This document shows, piece after piece, positions 20,652 to 28,997 of a DNA stretch of 64,000 nucleotides. Within the stretch, counting starts at the first letter, position 1. The number at the start of each line of letters is the position of its first letter. Source of the stretch: an uncultured Clostridia bacterium (GTDB lineage Bacteria > Bacillota > Clostridia > TANB77 > CAG-508); assembly GCA_947630185.1 (NCBI GenBank), contig CANRGT010000001.1, positions 62,001-126,000 on the forward strand, read 5' to 3'. The position numbers and the translations under genes are program-made. The notes under the pieces are model-generated. The model did no database searches, was not told the origin of the DNA, and saw only the letters and a program-made list of their open reading frames with translations.

Positions 20652-20873
20652 TTGGATAAGAATGATGCAAATTTTAACTTTTCTCCATTTATGAATTATG
20701 ATATGGGTTTTGACCCTTCAATGGCTGATAGCTCTATGTTTAACCCTGTTATGCAATATGAGCAAGCATATATGTATTACAGATATTTGACACAACAATT
20801 AGAGTATAAAATTAAATGTAAAGAATATGAAAGATTATCTGGAAATACAAGAAGTGATAGAAGGGTTGAATAG
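20652..20873 (+). CDS. Small Met/Tyr-rich protein downstream of ylbJ, unknown
   Basis: 73 residues from a TTG start, chosen because a strong AAGGAGG lies 8 bases before it; closed by a tight terminator. Composition is odd: Met, Tyr, Asn, Phe and Pro rich (NFSPFMNYDMGFDPSM, EQAYMYYRYL), with a basic C-terminus. No membrane segment. Such composition and the ylbJ neighbour would suit a spore coat or crust component, but that is only inference. Confidence 0.6.
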   Translation: MDKNDANFNFSPFMNYDMGFDPSMADSSMFNPVMQYEQAYMYYRYLTQQLEYKIKCKEYERLSGNTRSDRRVE

Positions 20874-20874
20874 T

Positions 20875-20904
20875 AAAAAACACTCTATTTTTAGAGTGTT
20901 TTTT
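20875..20904 (+). terminator. Rho-independent terminator
   Basis: 12-bp perfect stem AAAAACACTCTA / TAGAGTGTTTTT with 4-base loop ending in T-run, directly after the 73-residue gene. Confidence 0.9.
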
Positions 20905-20930
20905 AGAGAATGTTTGAAAATTTTATAAAA

Positions 20931-21210
20931 TTAGCAATAAAACTTAATTTCACTAACATCAAAACGTTCTTTCCATTTTGCAGTAATTAAGAAAAAGTTA
21001 TATTGTATAGCTTTATATATTTTTCTCAAATCTTGCTCTGGAATTTTACTATTATTATTAGCTAAAATACAATCACCGGTTTTTAGTAATCCATATCTTT
21101 GTTGCGTTTGCTCTTGGGTTTCCTTGGCAAACATGAACATGAATAGGTTCATAGTTTTCATTTGACCAAAAGAAAATTACATAACCTAAATAATTAAATA
21201 AATTAGGCAC
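20931..21210 (-). CDS. DUF4160 protein, produced only by +1 frameshift at CGG before TGA
   Basis: Full reading gives a roughly 92-residue DUF4160 protein: VIFFWSNENYEPIHVHV, then GNPRANATKIWI, then DLRKIYKAIQYNFFLI and KWKERF, the usual order of family blocks. The GTG start at 21210 overlaps the upstream stop by 8 bases, with GGAGG about 11 bases before it. In the zero frame the gene ends at once: AAC-CGG-TGA at 21081-21073. Skipping the C yields GGT-GAT-TGT and the rest of the domain to 20931. DUF4160 genes often sit in two-gene units with a small partner, as here; function unproven. Confidence 0.8.
21076..21078 (-). other. CGG +1 recoding site, followed by TGA, in the DUF4160 gene
   Basis: AAC-CGG-TGA in frame; +1 reading AAC-(C)-GGT-GAT. 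The stop directly after CGG resembles the layout of classical +1 sites, where a slow zero-frame codon precedes or includes the stop. Confidence 0.8.
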
Positions 21211-21478
21211 TTTCTATTTCGCCTCCTCTTGCTATATCAAAAAAGTATGCTGCACCACGCTCTACAACTGTTTTAAATAAAGCAATTTCTTCATCAGAAA
21301 AATGCCCTTCTCTTTCAATAATATTATAGCTAGGAAGTTCAAATACAACTGTATCAAAACCATATTCCATTGGTCTTTCAAATGAAATAATGATATATTC
21401 TTCTCCATTTTCTTTTTTGCGAATATCTGAGGAAACTACTAAAGTTCCATCTGCATATGTTACAAATTCATGCATCAT
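21203..21478 (-). CDS. Small protein partnered with DUF4160, unknown
   Basis: 91 residues; start ATG 21478 (a second ATG follows directly) with GAGGAG ribosome site. Soluble, acidic, beta-rich by eye (TYADGTLVVSSDI, YIIISFERPMEYGFDTVVF). No family recognised with certainty. Its stop overlaps the GTG of the DUF4160 gene, so the two are translationally coupled and likely work as a pair. Confidence 0.6.
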   Translation of the reverse strand: MMHEFVTYADGTLVVSSDIRKKENGEEYIIISFERPMEYGFDTVVFELPSYNIIEREGHFSDEEIALFKTVVERGAAYFFDIARGGEIESA

Positions 21479-21559
21479 ATAAATTCACTCTCCTCTACTA
21501 ATTAGTATTATAACATGATTTAAAATATTTTACTACTAATTATAAATAAAAAAATAAAA

Positions 21560-21597
21560 AGTAAGCACTTAGCAAAAATGCATATTGAGTGCTTACT
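21560..21597 (-). terminator. Terminator of the prepilin-like gene
   Basis: 10-bp perfect stem AGTAAGCACT / AGTGCTTACT (21560-21569, 21588-21597) followed on the minus strand by TTTTTATTTTTTT. Confidence 0.85.
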
Positions 21598-21715
21598 CTA
21601 CTAATATTCCTTATAATATTAATTTTGCTCATGATTTCTTCCCTATTTTTAAAGTTTTGGCACCAGCAAACCTGATGGCCTGCCAGGTGCTTCTTACACT
21701 TAAATTAAAAATCCT

Positions 21716-22987
21716 TTAATCTCCTAATTCATTCTTCCATTTTAAATTATCACCATATTTTGTATCGAATTTAGATGTTGGAATACAAACTAGGGGACGC
21801 ACAGCATAAGTGCTGTGGACGTTGTAGCGGTGCAAATACCCGCCGTTCTCGCGCACAAAGAACACGCCGTTCGAGAGGATATAGCTAGGTGAAGCCAACC
21901 ACCAATAGCTACCCGAACCAGTATTATAAATTCCTTCTCGTTGACCATTTGTTAGCCAATTGTCACTTGTATTTTCGCTATAACCATATTGCTTAACTTC
22001 TGGAATTATATTGTCTTTTTTACCATTATCTCCTGTATCCATTGTATTATATGATGCTGCAAATAATTCTAATGTTGGACTTCCTATTGCAAATACATCT
22101 TCTTCACCATTTGCGTATTCTGTCCATTTTTCAGGATCTGTTAGCCATCCTACTGCTTTTATATTATCATACTCATTTTTCTTTTCGCCGTTTGAAAAAA
22201 ATGTATAACCTTCGTTGTTTACCTCTGCATCTTTTAACATTGGGTTTAATCTTTTTCCTATCTCACTTACATCTGCTCCTGTTTTGTTTTCATATTCTCC
22301 TGCTTTATATAGTTCTTCTAAACTTAGAGTTTGTGTTATTAAATTATCTGATATTATATATGTGTAATTTTTATCTTGATAAAATAATCTATATTTTCTA
22401 GTATTTTCTGTATCTTTATAATCTACTACTATTTTTCCATAATCTTCTATTCTTTTTGGTGCTCCTATTGTAGTTGGGTCATATACATGTACATTTATTG
22501 TTGCTGAATTACTTCCATTCCATGTTACTGTTAATGTAGTATTTCCTACTTTTGCTCCTGTTACTGTATTTTCATCTACTGTTACTACATTATCTCCTTC
22601 ATTTTGAATGCTTACTGTTACTGCTTCTGTTGAATCTTGTACTTTTATTGTAAATGTTTCTCCTATATCTATATATTTTTCTTGTGTGTTTCCTGAAGTA
22701 ACTTCTGTTGGTGGCTCTGGTGTTGGTGTTGGTGGATTCATAAAATCATTTAATTCATTTGTTAGATTTTGTATATCTCCCAAATCTTTTTCTACCGCTT
22801 CGTTTGTTTTATCTGCTGCTTCTCTTGCCATTTCTATTAGTCCATTATCTCCAAATATTACTGTTATACTTACTGATGCCAAAATTAAAAGTACTACAAT
22901 TGTTACTACTAATGCAATTAAGGTTATACCTTTAATGCTTTTTACATTATGCTTTCGCATTTTTTTTGTGTTCTTTTGTTCCTTCAT
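21716..22987 (-). CDS. Prepilin-like protein with Ig-like domain and variable-looking C-terminal lectin-type domain
   Basis: 423 residues. Short basic leader and a prepilin-type hydrophobic segment at about 19-42 (GITLIALVVTIVVLLILASV), coiled region, Pro/Thr hinge (NPPTPTPEPPTE), a BIG2-like domain (DIGETFTIKV to ATINVHVYD), then a C-terminal domain with LTNGQREGIYNTGSGSYWWL and STYAVRPLVCI, the layout of DUF6273/FGE-like domains. Start ATG 22987 with GGAGG. Probably exported and anchored on the cell surface; ligand unknown. The 69 bases encoding the C-terminal loop have very different base composition (see 21812-21880). Confidence 0.75.
   Translation of the reverse strand: MKEQKNTKKMRKHNVKSIKGITLIALVVTIVVLLILASVSITVIFGDNGLIEMAREAADKTNEAVEKDLGDIQNLTNELNDFMNPPTPTPEPPTEVTSGNTQEKYIDIGETFTIKVQDSTEAVTVSIQNEGDNVVTVDENTVTGAKVGNTTLTVTWNGSNSATINVHVYDPTTIGAPKRIEDYGKIVVDYKDTENTRKYRLFYQDKNYTYIISDNLITQTLSLEELYKAGEYENKTGADVSEIGKRLNPMLKDAEVNNEGYTFFSNGEKKNEYDNIKAVGWLTDPEKWTEYANGEEDVFAIGSPTLELFAASYNTMDTGDNGKKDNIIPEVKQYGYSENTSDNWLTNGQREGIYNTGSGSYWWLASPSYILSNGVFFVRENGGYLHRYNVHSTYAVRPLVCIPTSKFDTKYGDNLKWKNELGD
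21812..21880 (-). other. GC-rich patch encoding the C-terminal loop of the prepilin-like protein
   Basis: By my count 40 of 69 bases are G or C, against a strongly AT-rich background. Codons are mostly NNC, including seven in a row (CAC CGC TAC AAC GTC CAC AGC), though this genome prefers T or A in third position. Thirty to sixty bases past the stop is a second GC-rich stretch (about 21659-21690) with nested inverted repeats GCACC/GGTGC and CCTG/CAGG. Confidence 0.7.
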
Positions 22988-23115
22988 TTTTCTTTTTCCT
23001 CCACATTTTTTAATTTTATTTATTATTTCTTATTATCTTTAATTTAATTAATTTTATTAAATTTATTATTTATTAAATTAAAAATAAAATATTAAAATCT
23101 GTTTATAAACATTAA

Positions 23116-23157
23116 AAAGGACAGGCTATTTTTTTATTTAAAAATAGTCTATCCTTT
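23116..23157 (-). terminator. Terminator after the second CT-tract peptide
   Basis: 18-bp stem with two G-U pairs (arms 23116-23133 and 23140-23157), followed by TTTTTAA on the minus strand. It separates the CT-tract peptide from the prepilin-like gene. Confidence 0.75.
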
Positions 23158-23233
23158 ATATTATTTATTTTTATATCATTTTTTTCTATTAAAGCATTAG
23201 CTATTTTAACTAAAAATAGCTTTGCAAATTTAT

Positions 23234-23302
23234 TTAATAAAGTGTAGCTCTCTCTCTCTCTCTCTCTCTCTCTCTAGAGTAGCAATAGTTTGCTAGTTTC
23301 AT
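23234..23302 (-). CDS. Short Arg-Glu repeat peptide on a CT tract (frame-switchable)
   Basis: From an ATG at 23302 (GGAGAA ribosome site) the assembled sequence encodes MKLANYCYS, then R-E repeats, then ATLY and stop: 22 residues. The start has the same plan as the GLUG gene (Cys, one residue, Ser, then AGA-GAG repeats). With one CT unit fewer the frame would continue through about 40 further residues (TLLNKFAKLFLVKIANALIEK...) to the terminator at 23116-23157. Either a leader peptide, a small switchable gene, or the remains of a larger GLUG-type gene. Confidence 0.45.
   Translation of the reverse strand: MKLANYCYSRERERERERATLY
23248..23275 (-). repeat. (CT)14 dinucleotide tract
   Basis: Fourteen CT units immediately followed by AGAG, as in the tract at 5313-5334. 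Located about 260 bases upstream of the prepilin-like gene. Confidence 0.85.
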
Positions 23303-23476
23303 ATGTGTTTTCTCCTTTTTTCTTTTGTTTGTGCTTGTTAGTATTTTTTATTATTAAATCACATTTTTACTTTAATGTAAATAGTTTTTTTGTTATTTAT
23401 AATAATAATTTTAAAGAAAATTTATAAATAAAATATATTTTTTAATATAAAAAATACCCATTATTCTGGGTATCAT

Positions 23477-23553
23477 TGGTAGCGACGATGTGGATCGAAC
23501 ACATGACCTATCGGGTATGAACCGATCGCTCTAGCCAGCTGAGCTACGTCGCC
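23477..23553 (-). tRNA. tRNA-Met (CAU), elongator type, CCA encoded
   Basis: 77 bases on the minus strand. Acceptor stem GGCGACG with CGTCGCT (G1-U72 wobble), D arm GTAGCTCAGCTGGCTAGAGC, anticodon stem-loop with TTCATAC (anticodon CAT), T loop GTTCGATCC, discriminator A and encoded CCA. The pattern is that of elongator tRNA-Met rather than initiator, which has three G-C pairs in the anticodon stem. A tRNA-Ile2 with modified CAU is less likely. Confidence 0.93.
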
Positions 23554-23665
23554 ATATTTTTTAGATTTAAGACGCTTATTATTATATTATGTGTTTTATA
23601 GTTTGTCAAGAGAAATAAAAGAAAAAAGCTAAAATAGCTTTTTCTTTTATTTTTTACTTTATTAT

Positions 23666-23935
23666 TTATCTAGTCTTTTCTTCTTTTTCAGGTTCTACTT
23701 TAGATTTACTATCTTCTACAGCTTTTTCTACATCTGTTTCTACTTTTTGAATGTCAATACCAGACTTTCCACCTTTTCCAGCTTTATTACTTGTAGGTTT
23801 TTCAAATTTAACTTCTAAGTCTTCAACTCTTTTTAAAGACTCTTCTAATTCTGGCATATCACTTATATTTTTTTCTTCTACATCTGGTCCTAAAGTTACA
23901 AACCAAAAATGTAATATTTTTTCTTTAATACTCAT
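23666..23935 (-). CDS. Small Lys/Glu-rich protein downstream of rpoD, unknown
   Basis: 89 residues: a short hydrophobic start (KILHFWFVTLGPD) then a charged tail rich in Glu, Lys and Val. No family recognised. It lies 122 bases after rpoD. The AAGGAAGG ribosome site is in the loop of a hairpin whose arms are TTCTTAAAATT and AATTTTAAGAA, so translation may be controlled by structure. Confidence 0.5.
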   Translation of the reverse strand: MSIKEKILHFWFVTLGPDVEEKNISDMPELEESLKRVEDLEVKFEKPTSNKAGKGGKSGIDIQKVETDVEKAVEDSKSKVEPEKEEKTR

Positions 23936-24057
23936 AATTTTCTTCTTAAAATTTCCTTCCTTAATTTTAAGAAAAATTCACCTCCATAGGTTTATTTTTC
24001 TAAACACGTATTTATTATACCACATTTACTTAGAAAAATCAAGCATTTTATGTTAAT

Positions 24058-25557
24058 TTAGTTCATATAATCCTTTAATTTCTTACTTCTGCTTGGATGT
24101 CTTAATTTTCTTAATGCTTTTGCTTCGATTTGTCTAATTCTTTCACGAGTTACCATGAACTCTCTACCTACTTCTTCTAGTGTTCTTGCTTTTCCATCTT
24201 CTAATCCAAATCTTAATTTTAATACTTTTGCTTCTCTTGCTGTTAAAGTGTTCATAACTTCTTCTAGTTGTTCACGAAGCAAAGTGTATGCTGCTGAATC
24301 TTGTGGTGCAGGGCTGTCCTCATCTTGTATAAAATCTCCTAAGTGGCTGTCGTCTTCTTCACCTATTGGTGTTTCTAGTGATACTGGGTCTTGTGCTATT
24401 TTTTGAATTTCTGTTACTTTATCTACTGGAATTTCCATTTCTGCAGCTATTTCTTCTACACTAGGCTCACGACCATTTTGTTGTAATAAATGTCTTGATA
24501 CTCTAATTAATTTATTTATAGTTTCTACCATATGAACTGGTATACGAATTGTTCTAGCTTGGTCTGCGATTGCTCTTGTTATAGCTTGTCTAATCCACCA
24601 TGTTGCATAAGTACTGAATTTGTATCCTTTTGTATAATCAAATTTTTCAACTGCTTTAATTAAGCCCATGTTTCCTTCTTGAATAAGGTCTAAGAATAGC
24701 ATTCCTCTACCTACATATTTTTTTGCAATACTTACTACTAATCTTAAGTTTGATTCTGTTAATTTCTTTTTGGCTTCTTCATTTCCTTCTAAAATTTGTT
24801 TTGCTAAATCCAATTCCTCATCATATGTTAATAAAGATATTTTTCCAATTTCTCTTAAATACATTCTAACTGGGTCATCAAGGCTAACACCTTCAATATT
24901 AGTTAAGTCGATTTCCTCTAATTTAATATCTTCTACATCTTGTAAATCTTCTAAATCTGGCTCCATATCACCATCATCGTCTTTTAGTGTATCCATTCCT
25001 AAATCTTCAAAAGCATCAAATACTCTATCTATTTGCTCTGGGTTAGTATCTTCTAATTCATTAGCTAATTCTCCATAAGTAATTTTTCCATTTTCTTTTG
25101 CCATTTTTAGAATCTTTTCAACTTTTTCTTTACTAACATCATCTAATTTATTTATTTTTTCTTCTCCATCGTTTTCGCTAGCTTGCTTACTTTCGTTAGG
25201 ATTTTCTTCTTTTTCACTACTATTGCTTTTTATATCATTTTCACTTTTTTCAACTTTTGGGCTTTTTTGAGCTTCATTGTCTTTTTTCTTTTTATCTTCT
25301 TTTACTTCATCTTTTTTATTCTCTGCCTTTTTGTCTTCTTTTACTTCTTCTTTCTTATTTTCTGTCTTTTTGTCTTCTTTTACTTCTTCTTTTTTGTTTT
25401 CTGTCTTTTTGTCTTCTTTATTTTCTACTTTTATTTCTTTCTCTTTCTTGGCTTTTTTCTTATCTTGTTCTTTTTCGTTTACTTGTTCTTCTTTATTATT
25501 TTTAAGTTTTCCGTCCTTTTTTTCTTCTATTGGACTATCTGTTTCTGTTTTTTTCAT
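24058..25557 (-). CDS. rpoD: Primary sigma factor RpoD (SigA) with long charged N-terminal extension
   Basis: Housekeeping sigma factor, 499 residues against about 370 in related Firmicutes. Region 1.1-like segment, region 1.2 ([21 protein letters not shown]), region 2 ([20 protein letters not shown], then [16 protein letters not shown]), region 3, and region 4 ([20 protein letters not shown]) up to [15 protein letters not shown]. The first 130 residues are almost only Lys, Glu, Asp and Asn with three copies of a 13-residue repeat. Start ATG 25557 with AGGGGG. It follows dnaG, as in the classical macromolecular synthesis operon. Confidence 0.96.
   Translation of the reverse strand: MKKTETDSPIEEKKDGKLKNNKEEQVNEKEQDKKKAKKEKEIKVENKEDKKTENKKEEVKEDKKTENKKEEVKEDKKAENKKDEVKEDKKKKDNEAQKSPKVEKSENDIKSNSSEKEENPNESKQASENDGEEKINKLDDVSKEKVEKILKMAKENGKITYGELANELEDTNPEQIDRVFDAFEDLGMDTLKDDDGDMEPDLEDLQDVEDIKLEEIDLTNIEGVSLDDPVRMYLREIGKISLLTYDEELDLAKQILEGNEEAKKKLTESNLRLVVSIAKKYVGRGMLFLDLIQEGNMGLIKAVEKFDYTKGYKFSTYATWWIRQAITRAIADQARTIRIPVHMVETINKLIRVSRHLLQQNGREPSVEEIAAEMEIPVDKVTEIQKIAQDPVSLETPIGEEDDSHLGDFIQDEDSPAPQDSAAYTLLREQLEEVMNTLTAREAKVLKLRFGLEDGKARTLEEVGREFMVTRERIRQIEAKALRKLRHPSRSKKLKDYMN
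25294..25410 (-). repeat. Three 39-bp tandem repeats in rpoD
   Basis: Encodes [13 protein letters not shown] twice and [13 protein letters not shown] once (residues 50-88 of RpoD). In-frame unit length of 39 bp means copy-number changes would keep the sigma factor intact. Confidence 0.85.
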
Positions 25558-25627
25558 TTTTGAAACCCCCTATTTATTTTGGCGTTTTTTATTTTTTTGC
25601 AATCTCTTTACAAAATTTTAATATTTT

Positions 25628-27424
25628 CTACTTAATTTTAGCTAGCCTTAAAATAATTGTGTTAAGCTCATTTTCTAGCTCTTTCATCTCATCTGCCCCT
25701 AGGCTTAAATTACTATCATCTAGCTTCTTTAATATTTCATTTCTCCTTGCAACTAATTTTTCTTTTTCGTAAATACTACTTAAATCTTCTAATGCCTTAT
25801 TTACATCAGCTATTTCAAAATCGTATGCCATAATTTCCGTAATGTGATTAATAATTTTTTCGTCTCCATTAAACCAATCTAATATATTATTAGTATTAAT
25901 ATTTCCTTTTTCTAATTCTTCATACAATTTTTTTAAAATTTGCTGATTTAGCTCATATTTTAAGTTTTCTGGTTTTATTATATCTTTTAATTTTTCATAA
26001 GTAATATCTGAATTATTTATTAGCAGGTAAATTACCATGTTTTCTCTTTTTAAAATGTCTTTTGAGATTTCTTTTTCTTCTTTTTTTGGTGCTTGCATTG
26101 TGGCAACTTTCTTTTCTAGTTTTTTTGCACCTGGACTGTTACTATACATTAGCTTATTTACTTCTGCTTGTATTGCTTCTTTTGAGATTTTGTACTCTTT
26201 TGATATTTTATCAATATATATTTCTCTTTCCATTTGATTAGATATTTTGGAAAGAATTTTTGCAATTTCATTTAAAAATTTTATTTTGTCATTAGTATTT
26301 TCTAAGTCTAAGTCCTTTTTTAAAACTTTTACTTTAAATTCTACTAATGAAATGCTATTGTCTACACATTTTTGAAATCTTTCAGGGCCATATTTTATAA
26401 CATATTCGTCTGGATCCTTTGCTCCTTCTATTTGCAAAACTCTAATGTCGCATCCTAAATTTTGTAAAATTTCCATTCCTCTTAGGATAGCTGCTTGTCC
26501 AGCTCCGTCTGCATCATAGCCTAATATTACTTGCTCGCTATGCCTTCTAAGTAGCCTTCCCTGTGCTTCTGTCATTGCAGTACCTAAGGATGCTACAACA
26601 TTTGTAATTCCCCTTTGATAAAGCGAAATTGCATCCATGTAGCCTTCTACAATGATGATTTTTTTAGTGTCATGTTTTTTTGCAACATTTAGTCCGAATA
26701 AATTTCTGCCTTTGCTATATACTATATTTTCTGGTGAATTTATGTATTTAGGCTTACTATCATCTAAAACTCTACCGCCAAATGCAATTACTCTTTCTCT
26801 TACATCTTGAATTGGAAACATTAGCCTTCTTCTGAAACTATCAATAAATTTGCCATCTTGTGATTTTTTAATTAAACTTGATGCTAACATTTCTTCTTCT
26901 GTGTAGCCTTTTGATTTTAGCAAATTATACAATTCATCATATTTACCAGCATATCCTATTAAAAAGGCTTTTAAGGTACGATTATCTAACTTTCTCTTTT
27001 TTATATAGTCTTGTGCTGCTTTTGAAGTTGGTTTATATAAATTTTCGTGATAGAATTGTGCTGCAATTTGGTTTATTTCATATACTTTAGATTTTAGTCT
27101 TGATGTTTTTTCATCTTCTCCACTATCTAATGTTGGTAATTCAATACCTACTCTATTTGCTAACATTTCTAAAGTATCTTTAAAATCTAAACCTTCTATT
27201 TTACTTACAAAGTGAATTACATTTCCACCTGCACCACAACCGAAACAGTGAAAAATTTGCTTATCTGGAGAAACAGAAAAAGAAGGAGACTTCTCTTTAT
27301 GAAATGGACATAATCCGAAGAAATTTCTCCCGCTCCTTTTTAGAGTAACATAACCTGAGATTACTTCTACTATATCGTTGTTTGCTCTAATTTCTTCAAT
27401 TAATTCTTCACTATATCTTAACAA
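25628..27424 (-). CDS. dnaG: DNA primase
   Basis: 598 residues, usual length. N-terminal zinc finger (CPFHKEKSPSF then FHCFGCG), catalytic Toprim region with EGYMDAISL and DADGAG, and a C-terminal helicase-binding domain. TTG start at 27424 (MLRYSEELIEEIR) with AAAGGTAG upstream. It is 70 bases upstream of rpoD and probably co-transcribed. Confidence 0.95.
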   Translation of the reverse strand: MLRYSEELIEEIRANNDIVEVISGYVTLKRSGRNFFGLCPFHKEKSPSFSVSPDKQIFHCFGCGAGGNVIHFVSKIEGLDFKDTLEMLANRVGIELPTLDSGEDEKTSRLKSKVYEINQIAAQFYHENLYKPTSKAAQDYIKKRKLDNRTLKAFLIGYAGKYDELYNLLKSKGYTEEEMLASSLIKKSQDGKFIDSFRRRLMFPIQDVRERVIAFGGRVLDDSKPKYINSPENIVYSKGRNLFGLNVAKKHDTKKIIIVEGYMDAISLYQRGITNVVASLGTAMTEAQGRLLRRHSEQVILGYDADGAGQAAILRGMEILQNLGCDIRVLQIEGAKDPDEYVIKYGPERFQKCVDNSISLVEFKVKVLKKDLDLENTNDKIKFLNEIAKILSKISNQMEREIYIDKISKEYKISKEAIQAEVNKLMYSNSPGAKKLEKKVATMQAPKKEEKEISKDILKRENMVIYLLINNSDITYEKLKDIIKPENLKYELNQQILKKLYEELEKGNINTNNILDWFNGDEKIINHITEIMAYDFEIADVNKALEDLSSIYEKEKLVARRNEILKKLDDSNLSLGADEMKELENELNTIILRLAKIK

Positions 27425-27515
27425 TTTTTACTACCTTTCTATTTGCTTATATATATTATTCGACATAAAGTGGATAAATCCTTCATACCTTTATGACAAT
27501 AATACAAATTAAGAC

Positions 27516-27568
27516 AAAAAAATAGTGATTCTTCTGCATGTTCCAACTGCTTTGAATTCACTATTTTT
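27516..27568 (-). terminator. Terminator after carD
   Basis: 11-bp arms AAAAATAGTGA / TCACTATTTTT with a 29-base loop, followed on the minus strand by a T-run. Confidence 0.7.
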
Positions 27569-27649
27569 ATGTAATTTTATCTTTACAAATTTTAATATAC
27601 TAATTTTTTAATAAATATCAAATTTGCTTTTTCAATAGTTTATTAAATT

Positions 27650-28213
27650 TTAGTTTTCTTCATCAAATGGAATAAATTTATTAACCACATTTGTATTTAA
27701 ATCTATTTGATCATGTGGTGCTCTGTATTCATCAAAAGATAAGTTGATTTTATTTTCTATTAAAGCTTCAACTTCATCTTGTGATGCGTGCTCTGCTAAA
27801 ACAAGTTCACTAACTAAAATTTGTTTTGCATTTGAAAGCATTTTCTTTTCGCCTGTTGATAGACCTTTTTCTTTTTGCTTAAAGCTTAAATTTCTAACAA
27901 CATCAGCTACTTCATAAATACTTCCGCTTTTCATTTTTTCCATATTGTCTCTATATCTTTTATTCCAATTTTGAGCCATTTGAGTTTCGTCTTCACCCAA
28001 GATTGAAATTACTTTCTCAGCTTCTTCTTTACCTATTACATTTCTAACGCCAATTTGTTCTGCTTTATTTGTTGGCACCATTACTTTTACTTCCCCTGGC
28101 ATTTTAATAACATAATAAGCTTGGTTCTCTCCTAAAATATTTTTTTCTTCTATGCTATCAATTGTACCTGCTCCATGCATTGGATATACAATTTTGTCAC
28201 CTACATTAAACAT
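27650..28213 (-). CDS. CarD-family RNA polymerase-binding regulator
   Basis: 187 residues. N-terminal RNA-polymerase-interacting Tudor-like domain (MFNVGDKIVYPMHGAGTIDSIE, family signature) and an all-helical DNA-binding C-terminus (SIYEVADVVRNLSFKQKEKGLS). Proteins of this kind bind the beta subunit and stabilise open complexes at many promoters. ATG 28213 with AAAGGAGGGC. Single-gene unit. Confidence 0.93.
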   Translation of the reverse strand: MFNVGDKIVYPMHGAGTIDSIEEKNILGENQAYYVIKMPGEVKVMVPTNKAEQIGVRNVIGKEEAEKVISILGEDETQMAQNWNKRYRDNMEKMKSGSIYEVADVVRNLSFKQKEKGLSTGEKKMLSNAKQILVSELVLAEHASQDEVEALIENKINLSFDEYRAPHDQIDLNTNVVNKFIPFDEEN

Positions 28214-28401
28214 GTAAGCCCTCCTTTCCAGATTTGTAATTATCCTCTTTAGTTAAAGAAAGGTGGTTACTATTTTCCCCCAACCACAAATCTATTATAC
28301 TACAAAAAATGGCAAAAGTCAAAACTTTTACCATTTATTTTTTAAAATTTTTTACTCGCATTTTTAATAAGGTTCTATGCCAAATTTAAAATACCTACTA
28401 T

Positions 28402-28863
28402 TTATTTTGAAGTAGAGCCAAATCCGCCTTGTCTTTCACCTTCTGCTGAATCATTATCTACTGTATAGAATTTTTGGAATATTGCTTGTCCTATACATTC
28501 TCCTTTTTTTATTTCTACATCTTCTGCTTTTATATTATAAAATGCAAACATTATATGTCCATCATTATCTGGATTTCCATAGTAATCTGCATCTACTATT
28601 CCTACGCTATTTGCAAGAACTAATCCTTTTTTCTTTGGGTTTGAGCTTCTATTACATAACATTAAATATTCGTCATCTTTCATATATGCTTTAATACCTG
28701 TTTTTATTAAAGTTGGTGCTGAGCCTGGTTTAAATGCAGGAATAACGCAGTCTTCTGCTGCTTCTACATCATAACCTGCTGAATATTTTGTTTTACGAAC
28801 TGGCATATGAATATCGCTATTTTCAAAGCCTTTTGCTATTTCAAATCCTCTAACTTTTTCCAT
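28402..28863 (-). CDS. dut: dUTP diphosphatase, trimeric type
   Basis: Hydrolyses dUTP to dUMP. 153 residues. Motifs: AGYDVEAAED (motif 1), NRSSNPKKKGL (motif 2), VGIVDADYYGN (motif 3, catalytic Asp), the motif 4 segment near GECIGQAIFQKF, and motif 5 GERQGGFGSTS that closes over the substrate. ATG 28863 is preferred over 28881 because AAAGGA precedes it. Confidence 0.92.
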   Translation of the reverse strand: MEKVRGFEIAKGFENSDIHMPVRKTKYSAGYDVEAAEDCVIPAFKPGSAPTLIKTGIKAYMKDDEYLMLCNRSSNPKKKGLVLANSVGIVDADYYGNPDNDGHIMFAFYNIKAEDVEIKKGECIGQAIFQKFYTVDNDSAEGERQGGFGSTSK

Positions 28864-28916
28864 AATTTTATTTCCTTTCATCGTTTATATTTCTTTGCTT
28901 ATTATAATATATCTTT

Positions 28917-28928
28917 TGACAAATGTCA
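28917..28928. promoter_or_regulatory. Palindrome between dut and feoA, possible metalloregulator site
   Basis: TGACA-AA-TGTCA, a 12-bp inverted repeat in the 134-base gap between dut and feoA. Its place before feoAB would suit a Fur/DtxR-type site, but it does not match a known consensus closely. Confidence 0.3.
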
Positions 28929-28997
28929 TCTTTTTTTCACATTTTTTTATTAAAACCATAAAATATCAGTAGGATGTTTACAAAAGGAGGAAATGTT

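Noticed and set aside
21073..21078. TGA read as tryptophan to rescue the DUF4160 frame
   Set aside because: Zero-frame sequence after the TGA does not resemble DUF4160, while the +1 frame does; tryptophan is encoded by TGG throughout.
25183..25621. Long plus-strand open frames opposite rpoD
   Set aside because: They are antisense shadows of the Lys/Glu-rich repeats (giving Phe/Leu/Ser runs), with no ribosome site or family match.
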